In this document: piece by piece, positions 45,437-54,450 of the stretch | Numbering within the stretch: the first letter of the stretch is position 1 | Layout of the letters: every line of letters starts with the position of its first letter | Origin: Allobogoriella alba | GTDB taxonomy: Bacteria; Actinomycetota; Actinomycetes; Actinomycetales; Actinomycetaceae | NCBI RefSeq assembly: GCF_042665525.1 | Contig: NZ_JBHTCQ010000001.1 | Location: 496,001 to 560,000, forward strand | DNA: 64,000 nucleotides | Direction: 5' to 3' | Translations under genes and position numbers: made by a program | The notes under the pieces: generated by a model | What the model saw: only the letters and a program-made list of their open reading frames with translations | Databases searched by the model: none | What the model was told of the DNA's origin: nothing

Positions 45437-45448
45437 GCGCCGGCGCCG

Positions 45449-45997
45449 TCAGCTCAGGGCGGTCGCGGCGTGGTGCATCCAGCCCTCCACAGCGGTGCGC
45501 GCCTTGCGGGGGAGCGATCCCGGGCTGGGAGCCGGGCCGGGTGTTGCGAGGGCCGCCGCCCACGGGACGCGGATCAGGGGGAGACCGAGCAGCACGGTCG
45601 TCGACCGGGGTGACGTGCGCCGGTAGACCTGGTTGAGGACCAGGCTGACCCGTTCCATGAGTCGCGGGTCGCCGAGCGCGGAGGCCGCGTCGACGAACGC
45701 GCGTGCGTCGGCGACGCCGAGGTCGGTGGCCGGGGCGACGACGACGAGATGGCACTCGCCGGAGGCCAGGACCTCGGCAGCCGCGTTCGGCGTGTGCACG
45801 CCGGCGTCCCAGATCGCGGCGCGAGGGTTCACGGCGTGCACCTCGTCCCCGCCGGCGCGCTCGACCAGACCGCCGCGGTCGGTGCCGAGGAGCGTGGGGG
45901 CTCCCACCGGCGAGCCGCGCAGCCCGGCGAAGGCCGTTGCCGCCAAGGTGGTGGAACCCGCGCCGGACGAGGTGCTGAGGACGGCGAGCGTCATCAT
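45449..45997 (-). CDS. MinD/ParA-like P-loop protein (last gene of the T7SS operon)
   Basis: This 182-residue protein begins TLAVLSTSSGAGSTTLAATAF, a deviant Walker motif (GAGSTT; the signature lysine of MinD is absent). Strands such as HLVVVAPATDL and RVSLVLNQVYR complete a small MinD-like fold. The start overlaps the EccC-like stop by ATGA. Similar short ParA-like proteins sit in T7SS clusters of Micrococcales. Its role is unknown. Confidence 0.7.
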   Translation of the reverse strand: MMTLAVLSTSSGAGSTTLAATAFAGLRGSPVGAPTLLGTDRGGLVERAGGDEVHAVNPRAAIWDAGVHTPNAAAEVLASGECHLVVVAPATDLGVADARAFVDAASALGDPRLMERVSLVLNQVYRRTSPRSTTVLLGLPLIRVPWAAALATPGPAPSPGSLPRKARTAVEGWMHHAATALS

Positions 45998-48900
45998 GCG
46001 ATCTCCACCTCCGGCGTCGTGGCGACCTGCACGATGTGCGGGTTCTCGCCGCGGCGGAGGAATCGGCCCCGGCCCGGCGGGAAGCGTTCGGGGTAGATCC
46101 GCGGGGCGATCATCCCCTCGCTCCGCTCACCCGACATGAGCAGGAGGGAGCCGCCGGTCTCCCGCGTGGTCTGCATGAACGGGACGTAGAAGCCGCGGCT
46201 GGCTCCTGCGACGGGCCGGGAGACCACGACGTGCAGCTTGAGGTCGCGGGCCGCGACCAGGTGCGGCAGCAGCGCGTGGAACGGGTCGGCGCCTCCGGCG
46301 GAGACGAGGTCGAAGTCGTCGATCAGCACGACGATCCGCGGACTCTTGGCCTGCTCCTCCTTCGACCGCTCGGCCCGTTGCTGCAGCTCCTGGGCGATGG
46401 AGTTCGCCAGCCCGGCCGCCTGCCCGGCGTTCCGGGCGTGCGCGGCGAGGTACTTGTCCTCGACGACGCCGGGCACGTGCCCACGGATGTCGACGACGGC
46501 GATGGCGAGCTCCTCCTCGGTGAAGCGCTCCTGCAGCCCGACGGCGATCGTCCGCAGCAGGGTGGACTTCCCGCACTTCGCGTCGCCGAGAACCACGAGG
46601 TGCTGGTCCTCGCCGCTGAAGTCCCACCATGCGGTGTCCATCGTGTCCTGGCGGATCCCGAACGGGACGACGTCGGGCTCGTCGAACGCGTCTGGCAGCT
46701 CGTCGCGGGTGAAGTGGTGCGGGAGCAGCCGGATCGGTGCCGCCGACGGACCGTTCCACGCCTCGGCCGTGCGCTTGGCGAGATCCTCGAGCTCGTCGCC
46801 GACCTCGTCGTCCGGGACAAGGTCGAGGACCGGGAGGGCGACGTGCCCGAGGTGCTTGTTGTCCAGCAGCGCCCGGCCGGGGGTGTCGGCGGAGAGGTTG
46901 CCGGAGAGCTTGCGGTCGATCTGGGAGTCGCCGGGATCGTTCATCCGCAGCTCGACCCGGGTGCCGAACAGCGACTGGTGCGCGATGCGGAGGTCGCCCC
47001 ACCGGTTCATCGCCATGACGAGGTGCAGGCCGAAGCTCGAGGCACGGAGCATGATGTCGACGAAAGCGTCCTCGAGCTCCTCGAAGTCCTGCCGCAGGGC
47101 CCCGTACCCGTCGACGAGCAGCACCACGTCCGGTGCGTTGAGCTCCGGCACCTTGCCGGCGGCATGCATGGTGCGCAGCTCGGTCATGGAGTCGACCGCG
47201 TACTTCTTGAAGATCCGCTCACGCAGCGCGAGCATCCCGGCGAGCTCCTCCAGGAGGCGCAGGAGCCGGTCGCGGCTCGAGCGTGCCGCCACGCCGCCCA
47301 CGTGCGGGAAAGGCTCGATGCGCTGCAGCCCGCCACCGGTCAGGTCCATGCCGTAGATGGCGACGTGCTGCGGGGTGTACGTGAGTGCAAGGGACGCCGC
47401 TACGGTGCGCAGCAACGTGCTGCGGCCGGTCTGCGGTGCGCCGACGATCGCGACATGGCCGCCCGCGCGCGTCAGGTCCAGCACCCACGGCGCCTGGGAC
47501 TGCTTGGCCGGGTCGTCCTCGAGCCCGAGGACGATCTTCAGGCCCTCCGTGTTGCGCTCCTCGAGCAGGCCGCCGAGCGCCACCCGCTCCGGCAGCGGGG
47601 GGAGCCAGACCGGACGCACGGCGATCTCGTCGTCGCGCAGCCGCTCGACCGCCTCGTCAACGAAGGTCCGTTCGGTCTCCGGGCGTGCCAGCTGAGGGGC
47701 GGAGGACTCCTGGCCCGACGCTCCCGCGGCGGAGTCGCGGCTGATGCCGTTGAACACGGGCAGTGCGAGCGGGCGTGGTGTGCTGTCGACCTGCTGGGGC
47801 CGGCGCTGCCGGTTGACGGGCCCGGAGACGTACCCGGCACGGAACCGCGAGTAGACGCTGGTGTCGACCTTGAGGTAGCCGTAGCCGGGGAGCGCCGGCA
47901 GGTGGTAGGCGTCCGGGGTGCTCAGCACGGTCTGCGACTCCGCCTCGCTGAACGTCCGCAGGCCGAGGCGGTACGAGAGGTAGGTGTCCAGGCCGCGGAG
48001 CTTGCCGCTCTCGATGCGTTGGCTGGAGAGCAGCAGATGCACCCCGATCGACCGGCCGATCCGGCCGATCTGGAGGAACAGGTCGATGAACTCCGGCTCG
48101 GCGGTCAGCAGCTCGCCGAACTCGTCGATGACCACGAACAGATGGGGCATCGGCGGCAGGTCCGGCCGCTCCTCGCGCAGCGCGCGGTAGTGCGTGATCG
48201 ACGGGGAGGAGTCCGCGGACTTCAGCAGCTGCTGGCGCCGGACGACCTCACCCTGGATGGAGGCCCGCGCGCGGGTTGTCAGCTGGGGGTCGTCGGCGAG
48301 GTTGTCGATGAGACCGGCGAGGTGCGGCAACGGCGCGAACGGCGCGAACGCGGCGCCACCCTTGTAGTCGACGAGGATCATGCTGAGGTCCTCGGGACCG
48401 TGGGACATCGCCAGCGAGAGGATCAGCGTCCGAAGCATCTCGGACTTTCCGGACCCGGTGGCGCCGATGCAGATGCCGTGCGGCCCCATGCCGAGCTGGG
48501 CGGACTCCTTGAGGTCGAGGAAGACCGGGCTGCCACGGTCGTCGGAACCGAACGGCACCCGGAGGAACTCGGCGGGCGATCGGGGCCGCCAGAGCTCATC
48601 CGGATCGATGGTGGCAGGGTCCTCGACACCGAGGAGCTCGGTGAGGTCGAGGACCGGGGTGCCCTCCTCGTCCTCGCGGGCTCCGGTGGTCAGGGACAGC
48701 CGCATGGCGGACATGGCGCGCGCGGTCGCGGCGAAGAGCGTTGCCGACGCCTGGTCCGCCTCGAGCTCGACGTCCACGGCCTCGGGCGTGCCGGCCTGGG
48801 TGGTGACAACCCCGTCGCCGACGTTCAGCCGGACGTCGACGTTGTCGGGCTCGTCCATGCGGTCGGCGAGGACGTGGATCACGGTGATGCCGAGCTCGGC

Positions 48901-49917
48901 CAGCGTGGCGGACACCGGCAGCGTCGAGGCGCGGCGGCCGTGGTCGTCGACCAGGATCACCAGTCGCGCAGGGTCCGACCGGCGGGCCCCGGAGCGCCGG
49001 GTGCTGGTGGCGTGCTGGCTACGTGCGGCGAGCTCCTCGCCCAGCACCCGGGCGAGGCTCTCCATGTCCGGCGCCACCCGGCGGGCGGGGACGGGGCCGT
49101 CGAAGAGCTCCGGATCCTGGGCGTGCGGCAGCAGGTCGACGCCCTGCCAGTCAGCCGCTTGGTCGGGGCTGAACGTGGCCGCGATGACGACGTCGTCGGG
49201 TGAGTGGTGCGTGGCGAGCTGGAGCAGCATCGAGCGAGCCGCCGCCACCGCCTCATCGCGCGCGCCGACGACGGCCACGACGTGCGCTCCCCGTAGCTCG
49301 ACCGGTACCGGCATGGCGGGCACGGACGAGTAGGCGGACGTCACGATGCTGACCTCGTGCAGAAGGCTCGGGTCATGCGGCTTCAGCGGGGACTCCGGTG
49401 GCGGGACCGACAGGGCGAACCACGGCACCGAGCCACGACCGAACCGGACGCGGAGGTAGTCACTGTCCTTCTTACGTCGCTCCCAGAGGCGGCTCGGGTC
49501 CCGCACCAGCGACATGAGGGCGGCGGGTTCCGGGTCGAGCGTCGCTGCGGCGTTCCGTGCCGTCGCCGCCCGCTCACGCAGGTCCCGGCGAGCCGTCTCG
49601 AGATAGTCCAGGTAGAGCTCGCGCTGCATCCGGGCCTGTCGCGCGGCGCGGCCTCGCTGGGACAGGGCCATGCCGAGGCCACCGACGATCGCGGCCACGA
49701 AGACGAGCGCGGCGATCATGAGGAACAGCGGGTTGCCGTTCCGCATCACCACCATCATCGTCACGGAGGTCAGTGCCCCGATCATCGGCATCATGTACTG
49801 CATCGGGGTACGGGCCTGGTCCTCGTCGACCGGAGGTGGCGGAGAGACGGTCTCCGGCTGGGGCCGTTCGAGGGGAACGGTGTGCCGCGTGGGTCGATGG
49901 ACGAGCTTGACCGTCAT
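45994..49917 (-). CDS. eccC: Type VII secretion EccC-like FtsK/SpoIIIE ATPase
   Basis: The 1307-residue protein has an N-terminal cytoplasmic segment, two membrane helices at about 35-85 and three ATPase modules. The first has GATGSGKS (485-492) and Walker B LFVVIDEFGEL. The second has GAPQTGRS (826-833) in which Arg replaces the catalytic lysine, so it is probably inactive. The third has GDAKCGKS and IVVLIDDFDLV. This is the fused EccCa/EccCb form. It drives substrate export through the EccD channel. It overlaps neighbouring genes by ATGA on both sides. ATG 49917 was chosen because the N-terminus then begins MTVKLVHRPTRHTVPL. Confidence 0.93.
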   Translation of the reverse strand: MTVKLVHRPTRHTVPLERPQPETVSPPPPVDEDQARTPMQYMMPMIGALTSVTMMVVMRNGNPLFLMIAALVFVAAIVGGLGMALSQRGRAARQARMQRELYLDYLETARRDLRERAATARNAAATLDPEPAALMSLVRDPSRLWERRKKDSDYLRVRFGRGSVPWFALSVPPPESPLKPHDPSLLHEVSIVTSAYSSVPAMPVPVELRGAHVVAVVGARDEAVAAARSMLLQLATHHSPDDVVIAATFSPDQAADWQGVDLLPHAQDPELFDGPVPARRVAPDMESLARVLGEELAARSQHATSTRRSGARRSDPARLVILVDDHGRRASTLPVSATLAELGITVIHVLADRMDEPDNVDVRLNVGDGVVTTQAGTPEAVDVELEADQASATLFAATARAMSAMRLSLTTGAREDEEGTPVLDLTELLGVEDPATIDPDELWRPRSPAEFLRVPFGSDDRGSPVFLDLKESAQLGMGPHGICIGATGSGKSEMLRTLILSLAMSHGPEDLSMILVDYKGGAAFAPFAPLPHLAGLIDNLADDPQLTTRARASIQGEVVRRQQLLKSADSSPSITHYRALREERPDLPPMPHLFVVIDEFGELLTAEPEFIDLFLQIGRIGRSIGVHLLLSSQRIESGKLRGLDTYLSYRLGLRTFSEAESQTVLSTPDAYHLPALPGYGYLKVDTSVYSRFRAGYVSGPVNRQRRPQQVDSTPRPLALPVFNGISRDSAAGASGQESSAPQLARPETERTFVDEAVERLRDDEIAVRPVWLPPLPERVALGGLLEERNTEGLKIVLGLEDDPAKQSQAPWVLDLTRAGGHVAIVGAPQTGRSTLLRTVAASLALTYTPQHVAIYGMDLTGGGLQRIEPFPHVGGVAARSSRDRLLRLLEELAGMLALRERIFKKYAVDSMTELRTMHAAGKVPELNAPDVVLLVDGYGALRQDFEELEDAFVDIMLRASSFGLHLVMAMNRWGDLRIAHQSLFGTRVELRMNDPGDSQIDRKLSGNLSADTPGRALLDNKHLGHVALPVLDLVPDDEVGDELEDLAKRTAEAWNGPSAAPIRLLPHHFTRDELPDAFDEPDVVPFGIRQDTMDTAWWDFSGEDQHLVVLGDAKCGKSTLLRTIAVGLQERFTEEELAIAVVDIRGHVPGVVEDKYLAAHARNAGQAAGLANSIAQELQQRAERSKEEQAKSPRIVVLIDDFDLVSAGGADPFHALLPHLVAARDLKLHVVVSRPVAGASRGFYVPFMQTTRETGGSLLLMSGERSEGMIAPRIYPERFPPGRGRFLRRGENPHIVQVATTPEVEIA

Positions 49918-50723
49918 GCGCGCCTCCCGCGAGCTCGGTCGACGAGTGTGGTCGCCAGCCGCAGCGCACCGAGGTTCGTCGTGGCGCGCAGGCGAGTGCT
50001 CGGGGCGGGCGAGGTTGCGGCGTGGGCGAGGTCGTGCGGCAGCACCACGGCCGGGATCGGTAGGCGATCCAGCACCACGCGCAGCGCTCCGGTGAGCCGC
50101 GCCTGGGTGTCGACGACGGCCAGCACGGCTCTCGTGCCGGCGCCTTCGGCGGTGTTCGCCAGGTCCAGGCCGTGCTGGATGGCGGGGAGGTCCGCGGCCG
50201 TGGTCACGCACACCAAGGACGAGGACGCGGTCACGTCACTCAGGTCGTCGGCCCGGCGGACACCCCAGTCGGTGACCACGAAGTCGAAGAAGCGGGATAC
50301 CGGTGCCACGGTCTCCCACCAGCGGGCGTCGGCGGTCGTGCGATCGGCATCGGCGAGGTCGATCGCGTACCCACCGCCGGGTGTCCGGGCAAGCCCTTGC
50401 ACCGCATCAGCGGCTTGCCGCGCTCCCGCCCGTTGCGCGGCGGTCCCCGGGTCCGGCGAGGCGTCGTCGGTCAGCCCGGCGCGCCAGAGCACCGATCGGC
50501 GGCCGGAGGAGGCGTTCACGGCCAGGATCCGGCCCCCGCGCCGGGAGACGAGCACGGACACGGCGAGGCCGGCCGCCGTCGAGGTGCCGACGCCGCCGGC
50601 GACGCCGACGAAGCCGACCCGGGTGCTCAGGGGCAGCGGTCCGCGCACGCTCGCGTCGAGCGAGGTGAGCTCGCGGATACGACTCTCGGCGCTCGTGGAG
50701 AGGACCGTGGAGATCATGCCCAT
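49914..50723 (-). CDS. MinD/ParA-like ATPase of the T7SS operon
   Basis: This 269-residue protein has the phosphate loop GFVGVAGGVGTSTAAGLAVS, degenerate at the lysine position, and later strands FFDFVVTDWG and TRAVLAVVDTQA. It resembles EspI-type or MinD-like proteins that accompany actinobacterial T7SS clusters. Its start overlaps the EccD-like stop in TGATG. A regulatory or assembly role is inferred. Confidence 0.75.
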   Translation of the reverse strand: MGMISTVLSTSAESRIRELTSLDASVRGPLPLSTRVGFVGVAGGVGTSTAAGLAVSVLVSRRGGRILAVNASSGRRSVLWRAGLTDDASPDPGTAAQRAGARQAADAVQGLARTPGGGYAIDLADADRTTADARWWETVAPVSRFFDFVVTDWGVRRADDLSDVTASSSLVCVTTAADLPAIQHGLDLANTAEGAGTRAVLAVVDTQARLTGALRVVLDRLPIPAVVLPHDLAHAATSPAPSTRLRATTNLGALRLATTLVDRARGRRA

Positions 50724-52036
50724 CAGAAGGCCTCCACCAGGTCGGCGAACACCCCGAGCATGGCCAGCAGCAGCGGAACGACGGCGACCACGGACAGCAG
50801 CTCGAGGATGTTCCCCCACCGTCGCAGGCGTGCCTTGCTGTGCTCGCTCGGTCGGCTCCCGACCGCGACAGCCAGCGCCAGCACGACACCGACGGCGATG
50901 GTCAGCGCCCAGCCGGTCTGATCCGTGCTGATCTGCACGAGGAGGATGACCAGGCCGGTGCCTCCCGCGGCGAGGAGCGCCAGGCGCTGGGGCACGAGCG
51001 GCATCACGCGAGCCCGGAGCAGCAGGATCAGCGAGAGGGCGACGGTCAGCCACTGGCCCCACACATTGTCGTCGAGGGCAACGATCCACAGCGCGGCCCC
51101 CACCGGAAGGGCCGCGGCCACGACCGCCCACGTCAGTGCCCGGAACATGTCGACGACGGTCCGCGCGGCGTCATGACGGTCGACCGGCTCGCGGTCGAAG
51201 ACTCGGTCGTCGAGCCCGGAGAGCCCGCTGAGCGTCATGGCGATCCCGGGCAGCAGCCCGATGGCGAGCGTGCCGACGGACGCGAGGAGGGCGGCGGCGT
51301 GCGAGACGGTGAGCCCGGCATGTCCGAAGCCGACCCAGGCGGCGACGAGCACGACGCCGGTCGCACCTCCGACGCCGAGCGAGGGGTCGCGGAAGCCTGC
51401 GACGCTGACGACTCCGGCGACCAGGCACACGAGCGCGAAGGCGACGAGCGCGGTCGCTGCCGGCAGGCCACCGGCGAGGCGAGCGGCGACGTCCGACGCC
51501 AGCACGAAGCAGGCCCCCACCGCCAGCGCCGCGATGACGACGGCGGGTCCGGCTGAGAGTCGGCGTGCCGTCACGACGCCCATTAGCACCACTGCCGCCG
51601 CGGCGAGTGCCAGGACGGAGGGCGCAGGCACGGACAGCACGGACCACCAGGTGGTGGCAAGGAAGCCGAGCAGCACGGCTGCGGCGGCTGCCGCGACGAT
51701 TCCCCACACCGGCCGCCACGCGTCGCTCCGGACGGCACCGGCGTCGGCAACGATCTCCGTCACGTCGGCGACCTCGGGCGGAGGTGGCGCCTCGTCGATG
51801 CGGACGATGCGCAGGATCGAGCCATGGTCGACGCCCTGCTCGGCCAGGGTGAGCGAGCCGTCCAGCTGCTCACCGACCGTGGTGACCAGCACCACCGGGC
51901 GGGCCGAGCGTTGCTGGGCGTCGCCGACGAGGCCGAGCACGTCGGGCAGCAGCGCGGCAACCGGCTCGTCGTCCGGGAGGACGAGATCGGCCTTGAGGCT
52001 CTCACCCTGGATGGTGACGCGGGTGTAGTCGGTCAT
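50723..52036 (-). CDS. eccD: EccD-like T7SS channel protein
   Basis: This 437-residue protein has an N-terminal ubiquitin-like (YukD-type) domain (MTDYTRVTIQGESLKADLVL, DHGSILRIV) and about 11 membrane helices from residue 110 onward. This is the architecture of EccD, the core membrane pore of type VII systems. It overlaps neighbours on each side. No EccE was found, but this protein with the EccC-like motor would form the minimal channel. Confidence 0.88.
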   Translation of the reverse strand: MTDYTRVTIQGESLKADLVLPDDEPVAALLPDVLGLVGDAQQRSARPVVLVTTVGEQLDGSLTLAEQGVDHGSILRIVRIDEAPPPPEVADVTEIVADAGAVRSDAWRPVWGIVAAAAAAVLLGFLATTWWSVLSVPAPSVLALAAAAVVLMGVVTARRLSAGPAVVIAALAVGACFVLASDVAARLAGGLPAATALVAFALVCLVAGVVSVAGFRDPSLGVGGATGVVLVAAWVGFGHAGLTVSHAAALLASVGTLAIGLLPGIAMTLSGLSGLDDRVFDREPVDRHDAARTVVDMFRALTWAVVAAALPVGAALWIVALDDNVWGQWLTVALSLILLLRARVMPLVPQRLALLAAGGTGLVILLVQISTDQTGWALTIAVGVVLALAVAVGSRPSEHSKARLRRWGNILELLSVVAVVPLLLAMLGVFADLVEAF

Positions 52037-52545
52037 TCCTCCGCCTCTTCTTCGACCACCTGCTGGGTATCGGGGTCGATCGTCACTCCGGTCTCGGGAT
52101 CCGTGTAGTGGCCGGTCTCCAGGTCGACGTACCAGTTCGTGCGGGGATCGACCGTTCGGCCCTGGGGATCGGTGGCCATCCCGGTCTCCTCGTTGATCTC
52201 CCAGCCGGTACGCGGATCGATCGTCACACCGGTCTGTGGATTGACCAGATACCCGGTCTCCTCGTCCTCCCGGAATCCGTTGCCGGGCTGGATCGGGCTG
52301 GCGCTGAGCGCCTCGCGGTAGGCGGCGACGGCCTGCTCCTGGCGTTGCTCGGCCAGCAGGTTCACGACGAAGGAGTATCCGAGGCACCCGACGCCGGCGA
52401 CGGCTGCCAGCACCACCGACCCGATGAACCTCTTGAGGTTGGTGTTCACCGGGCGCCGGTAGCCGTCCCCGTACGCGATCGCCGAGGCGAGTCGGTCGCG
52501 GTGCGTCTTGGTGGTGTTGATGAGGGTCTTGTCGGGATCGATCAT
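52033..52545 (-). CDS. Small membrane protein of the T7SS operon (possible EccB-like)
   Basis: This 170-residue protein has a cytoplasmic N-terminus (IAYGDGYRRPVNTNLKRFIG), one membrane helix at about residues 40-62, and a C-terminal tail with repeats of the form D-P-x-T-G (VNPQTGVTIDPRTG, TDPETGVTIDPDTQ). The basic-then-helix start resembles the EccB N-terminus, but the folded EccB periplasmic domain is missing. Position, between FHA and EccD genes and overlapped by both, implies a structural role in the T7SS. The function is unknown. Confidence 0.6.
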   Translation of the reverse strand: MIDPDKTLINTTKTHRDRLASAIAYGDGYRRPVNTNLKRFIGSVVLAAVAGVGCLGYSFVVNLLAEQRQEQAVAAYREALSASPIQPGNGFREDEETGYLVNPQTGVTIDPRTGWEINEETGMATDPQGRTVDPRTNWYVDLETGHYTDPETGVTIDPDTQQVVEEEAEE

Positions 52546-53378
52546 GCGAGCGCCCTCGATGCCTGGGTCCCCGGCGAGGCCGGCGCACTGTCGGTGATCT
52601 CCATGACCTTGTCGCCGAACGCGATGCGGGAGCCGACCGGGACGTTGACACGCGCTCGTGGCGGGATCCGCTCGAATCGTCCGCCCGGCCGCGCGACGGC
52701 GGTGCCGTTCGTCGAGCTGAGGTCCACCACGATGAGCGAGTCGACCGAAGGTTCTAGGAGGGCGTGGCTCTTCGACATCGTCCGGCTGAGGTCGGTGACG
52801 CCTACGAGGCGGTGGTCCATCCCGGGCGGGTTCGTCGGGTTGCGGCCGATGATCGTGGCGCTCTCGAGCCGGTGGGTGAAGCCGTCGTCGGCGACGAGGA
52901 CGAGACGGGAGACGAGCTGGACGTTCTTTCCCCGGCCCCACTGGTTGCGGTCGGACACCGCCGTGGCGGGTGCGGGCTGCAGGTGGAGCGGATCTCGGCC
53001 TTTCCGGAGGTCCACGGTCAGGGCAGCACCACGTGCGAGCACGTGCGGGAGGGCGGTCCGTCGGTCCACCGTGCGAAGGCGGAGCAGTCGGTGACCCGCG
53101 CTCTGACCTGTTCGGTGTCGGTCGAGCACGAGCAGCACGGTGACCACGACGGCGGCCGCACCGGCGACGACGACGGGCGCGCGCCCCGAGCCGCCGGCCG
53201 ACCCGGCCAGGCCGCCCGCAACCGCGGCTGCCACCAGGACCGTTCCGACGTCGAGGAGCAGGCTCAACAGCCGGCGGTCCGCTCTCACGACGCCGTCGAG
53301 CAGCCTCGTCGGCGAGACAGGTGTGCGGACGCCGTCGGACTGCAGGGGCGAGGTGCTGACGGGTTGGAACGCTCTCAT
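52542..53378 (-). CDS. FHA domain membrane protein of the T7SS operon
   Basis: This 278-residue protein has two membrane helices (about 35-80, RDD-like LLSLLLDVGTVLVAAAVAGG) and a C-terminal FHA domain (ATIIGRNPTNPPG, LSRTMSKSHALLE, DLSSTNGTAVA). It resembles the RDD-FHA protein encoded at 34355 and is its paralogue in the second gene set. ATG 53378 was used; an in-frame GTG at 53435 would add 19 residues. Upstream ribosome sites are weak for both. It is first in the minus-strand operon. Confidence 0.75.
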   Translation of the reverse strand: MRAFQPVSTSPLQSDGVRTPVSPTRLLDGVVRADRRLLSLLLDVGTVLVAAAVAGGLAGSAGGSGRAPVVVAGAAAVVVTVLLVLDRHRTGQSAGHRLLRLRTVDRRTALPHVLARGAALTVDLRKGRDPLHLQPAPATAVSDRNQWGRGKNVQLVSRLVLVADDGFTHRLESATIIGRNPTNPPGMDHRLVGVTDLSRTMSKSHALLEPSVDSLIVVDLSSTNGTAVARPGGRFERIPPRARVNVPVGSRIAFGDKVMEITDSAPASPGTQASRALA

Positions 53379-53500
53379 CGTGGTCGTGGGCCACGTCCCG
53401 GTCCTCGGCGCGCGGGCGTGACCAAGCCTCCTCACTAGGTGGTCAGCAACGGACGCTAGCGTGCGACGGACGGTCTTGTCGTCGGTGGCTCAAACCCGGT

Positions 53501-53544
53501 GGGGAGTTGTCCCCATGGTTGTCGGCCCGCGGGATCCGTAGCAT
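53501..53544 (+). promoter_or_regulatory. T7SS-type palindrome and promoter upstream of a WXG100 pair
   Basis: GGGGA-GTTG-TCCCC (53501-53514), AT, 22 bases, then TAGCAT (53539-53544). The site lies between the minus-strand EccC operon and the WXG100 genes. TSS is expected near 53551. Confidence 0.65.
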
Positions 53545-53605
53545 CGTGGTCGTTGGCTGTGCCACGACCGATCAAGCCTCATCAAGGCTCAGGGGGTTAT
53601 CTGAC

Positions 53606-53959
53606 ATGAAGTTCTCGATGGAAGTCGACACCATGAACACGTTCGGGCAGACGTCCGAACGCCAGACTGACGATCTCGGCACGCTGGTGCGGAACTTCTT
53701 CGCCGCGACCGAGCCTGCCGAAGGCCAGCTCTCCGGCCCGCAGAAGGCCCGGCTCGACGAGTTCAAGCTGCGTCTGGACGACACGATCTCGGCGCTGCAC
53801 CGCGGCTCCGGGGTGCTTGTCCAGACCGCGGCCGACCTGAACCAGACGCTGCACACGTTCGTGAACGAGAGCGCTGAGACGTACCGCAGCGCGCAGGGCT
53901 CCTCGAACTTCGAGGCAGCGACGACCAAGCTTGCGCCGGGCGGCTCGACGTCCGTCTGA
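53606..53959 (+). CDS. WXG100-like protein
   Basis: The 117-residue product is predicted all-helical with an extended N-terminus, fitting WXG100-like T7SS secreted proteins, though no W-x-G is visible; the turn region near SGPQKARLDEF is shifted. ATG 53606 follows AGGGGG. It is followed 42 bases later by a second small helical protein, as is typical of esxA/esxB pairs. Confidence 0.7.
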   Translation: MKFSMEVDTMNTFGQTSERQTDDLGTLVRNFFAATEPAEGQLSGPQKARLDEFKLRLDDTISALHRGSGVLVQTAADLNQTLHTFVNESAETYRSAQGSSNFEAATTKLAPGGSTSV

Positions 53960-54001
53960 CGCGACCGGACAGACTTCGACTGGAACACAAGGAGCGGACT
54001 C

Positions 54002-54310
54002 ATGGGCAAGAGCAACGACGGCGTCTTCGGCCACAACACCGGCGTCTCGCAGGAGGTCCAGTACGACCTGGACGCGCACGCCGGAAACCTCGAGAACTGG
54101 CTCTCGGAGAACATCGCCGCGGCCAAGGCGCTTGCGGGCGGGTACGTGCACGACGGCGTCTCCGACCAGCACCAGGCCATCCTCGCGGACTTCGTCCAGA
54201 ACGGTGAGGAGACGAAGGGCATCATCCAGATGCTGCGTCAGGCGATGACCGAGAACGACGAGATCGGACAGGGCGCGCAGCGACGCGCCGAGGGTGCCCT
54301 CCCGATCTGA
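54002..54310 (+). CDS. WXG100-like protein
   Basis: This 102-residue helical protein (QEVQYDLDAHAGNLENWLSENI, then FVQNGEETKGIIQMLRQAM) has WXG100 size and pairs with the preceding gene. The W-x-G motif is not conserved; a Trp lies earlier (LENWL). ATG 54002 follows AAGGAG. It is probably a heterodimer partner secreted by the T7SS. Confidence 0.72.
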   Translation: MGKSNDGVFGHNTGVSQEVQYDLDAHAGNLENWLSENIAAAKALAGGYVHDGVSDQHQAILADFVQNGEETKGIIQMLRQAMTENDEIGQGAQRRAEGALPI

Positions 54311-54319
54311 TGCGCGTAA

Positions 54320-54348
54320 CCCTCGGTGGCCGGCGCGGCGACCGAGGG
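54320..54348 (+). terminator. Stem-loop after the WXG100 pair
   Basis: CCCTCGGT pairs with ACCGAGGG around an inner GGCC/GGC stem, ten bases after the stop. A second imperfect hairpin (CCGTGCCGC/GCGGCAC) follows. Confidence 0.5.
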
Positions 54349-54450
54349 CACCATCGCCCGTGCCGCGGAGTGCGGCACAGGGCTCTCTCCGGTCGGTGGC
54401 GGCATGATCGGCCACGCGGGTGGCACTCAGATCTAGGTGGCGAGGTTGGC

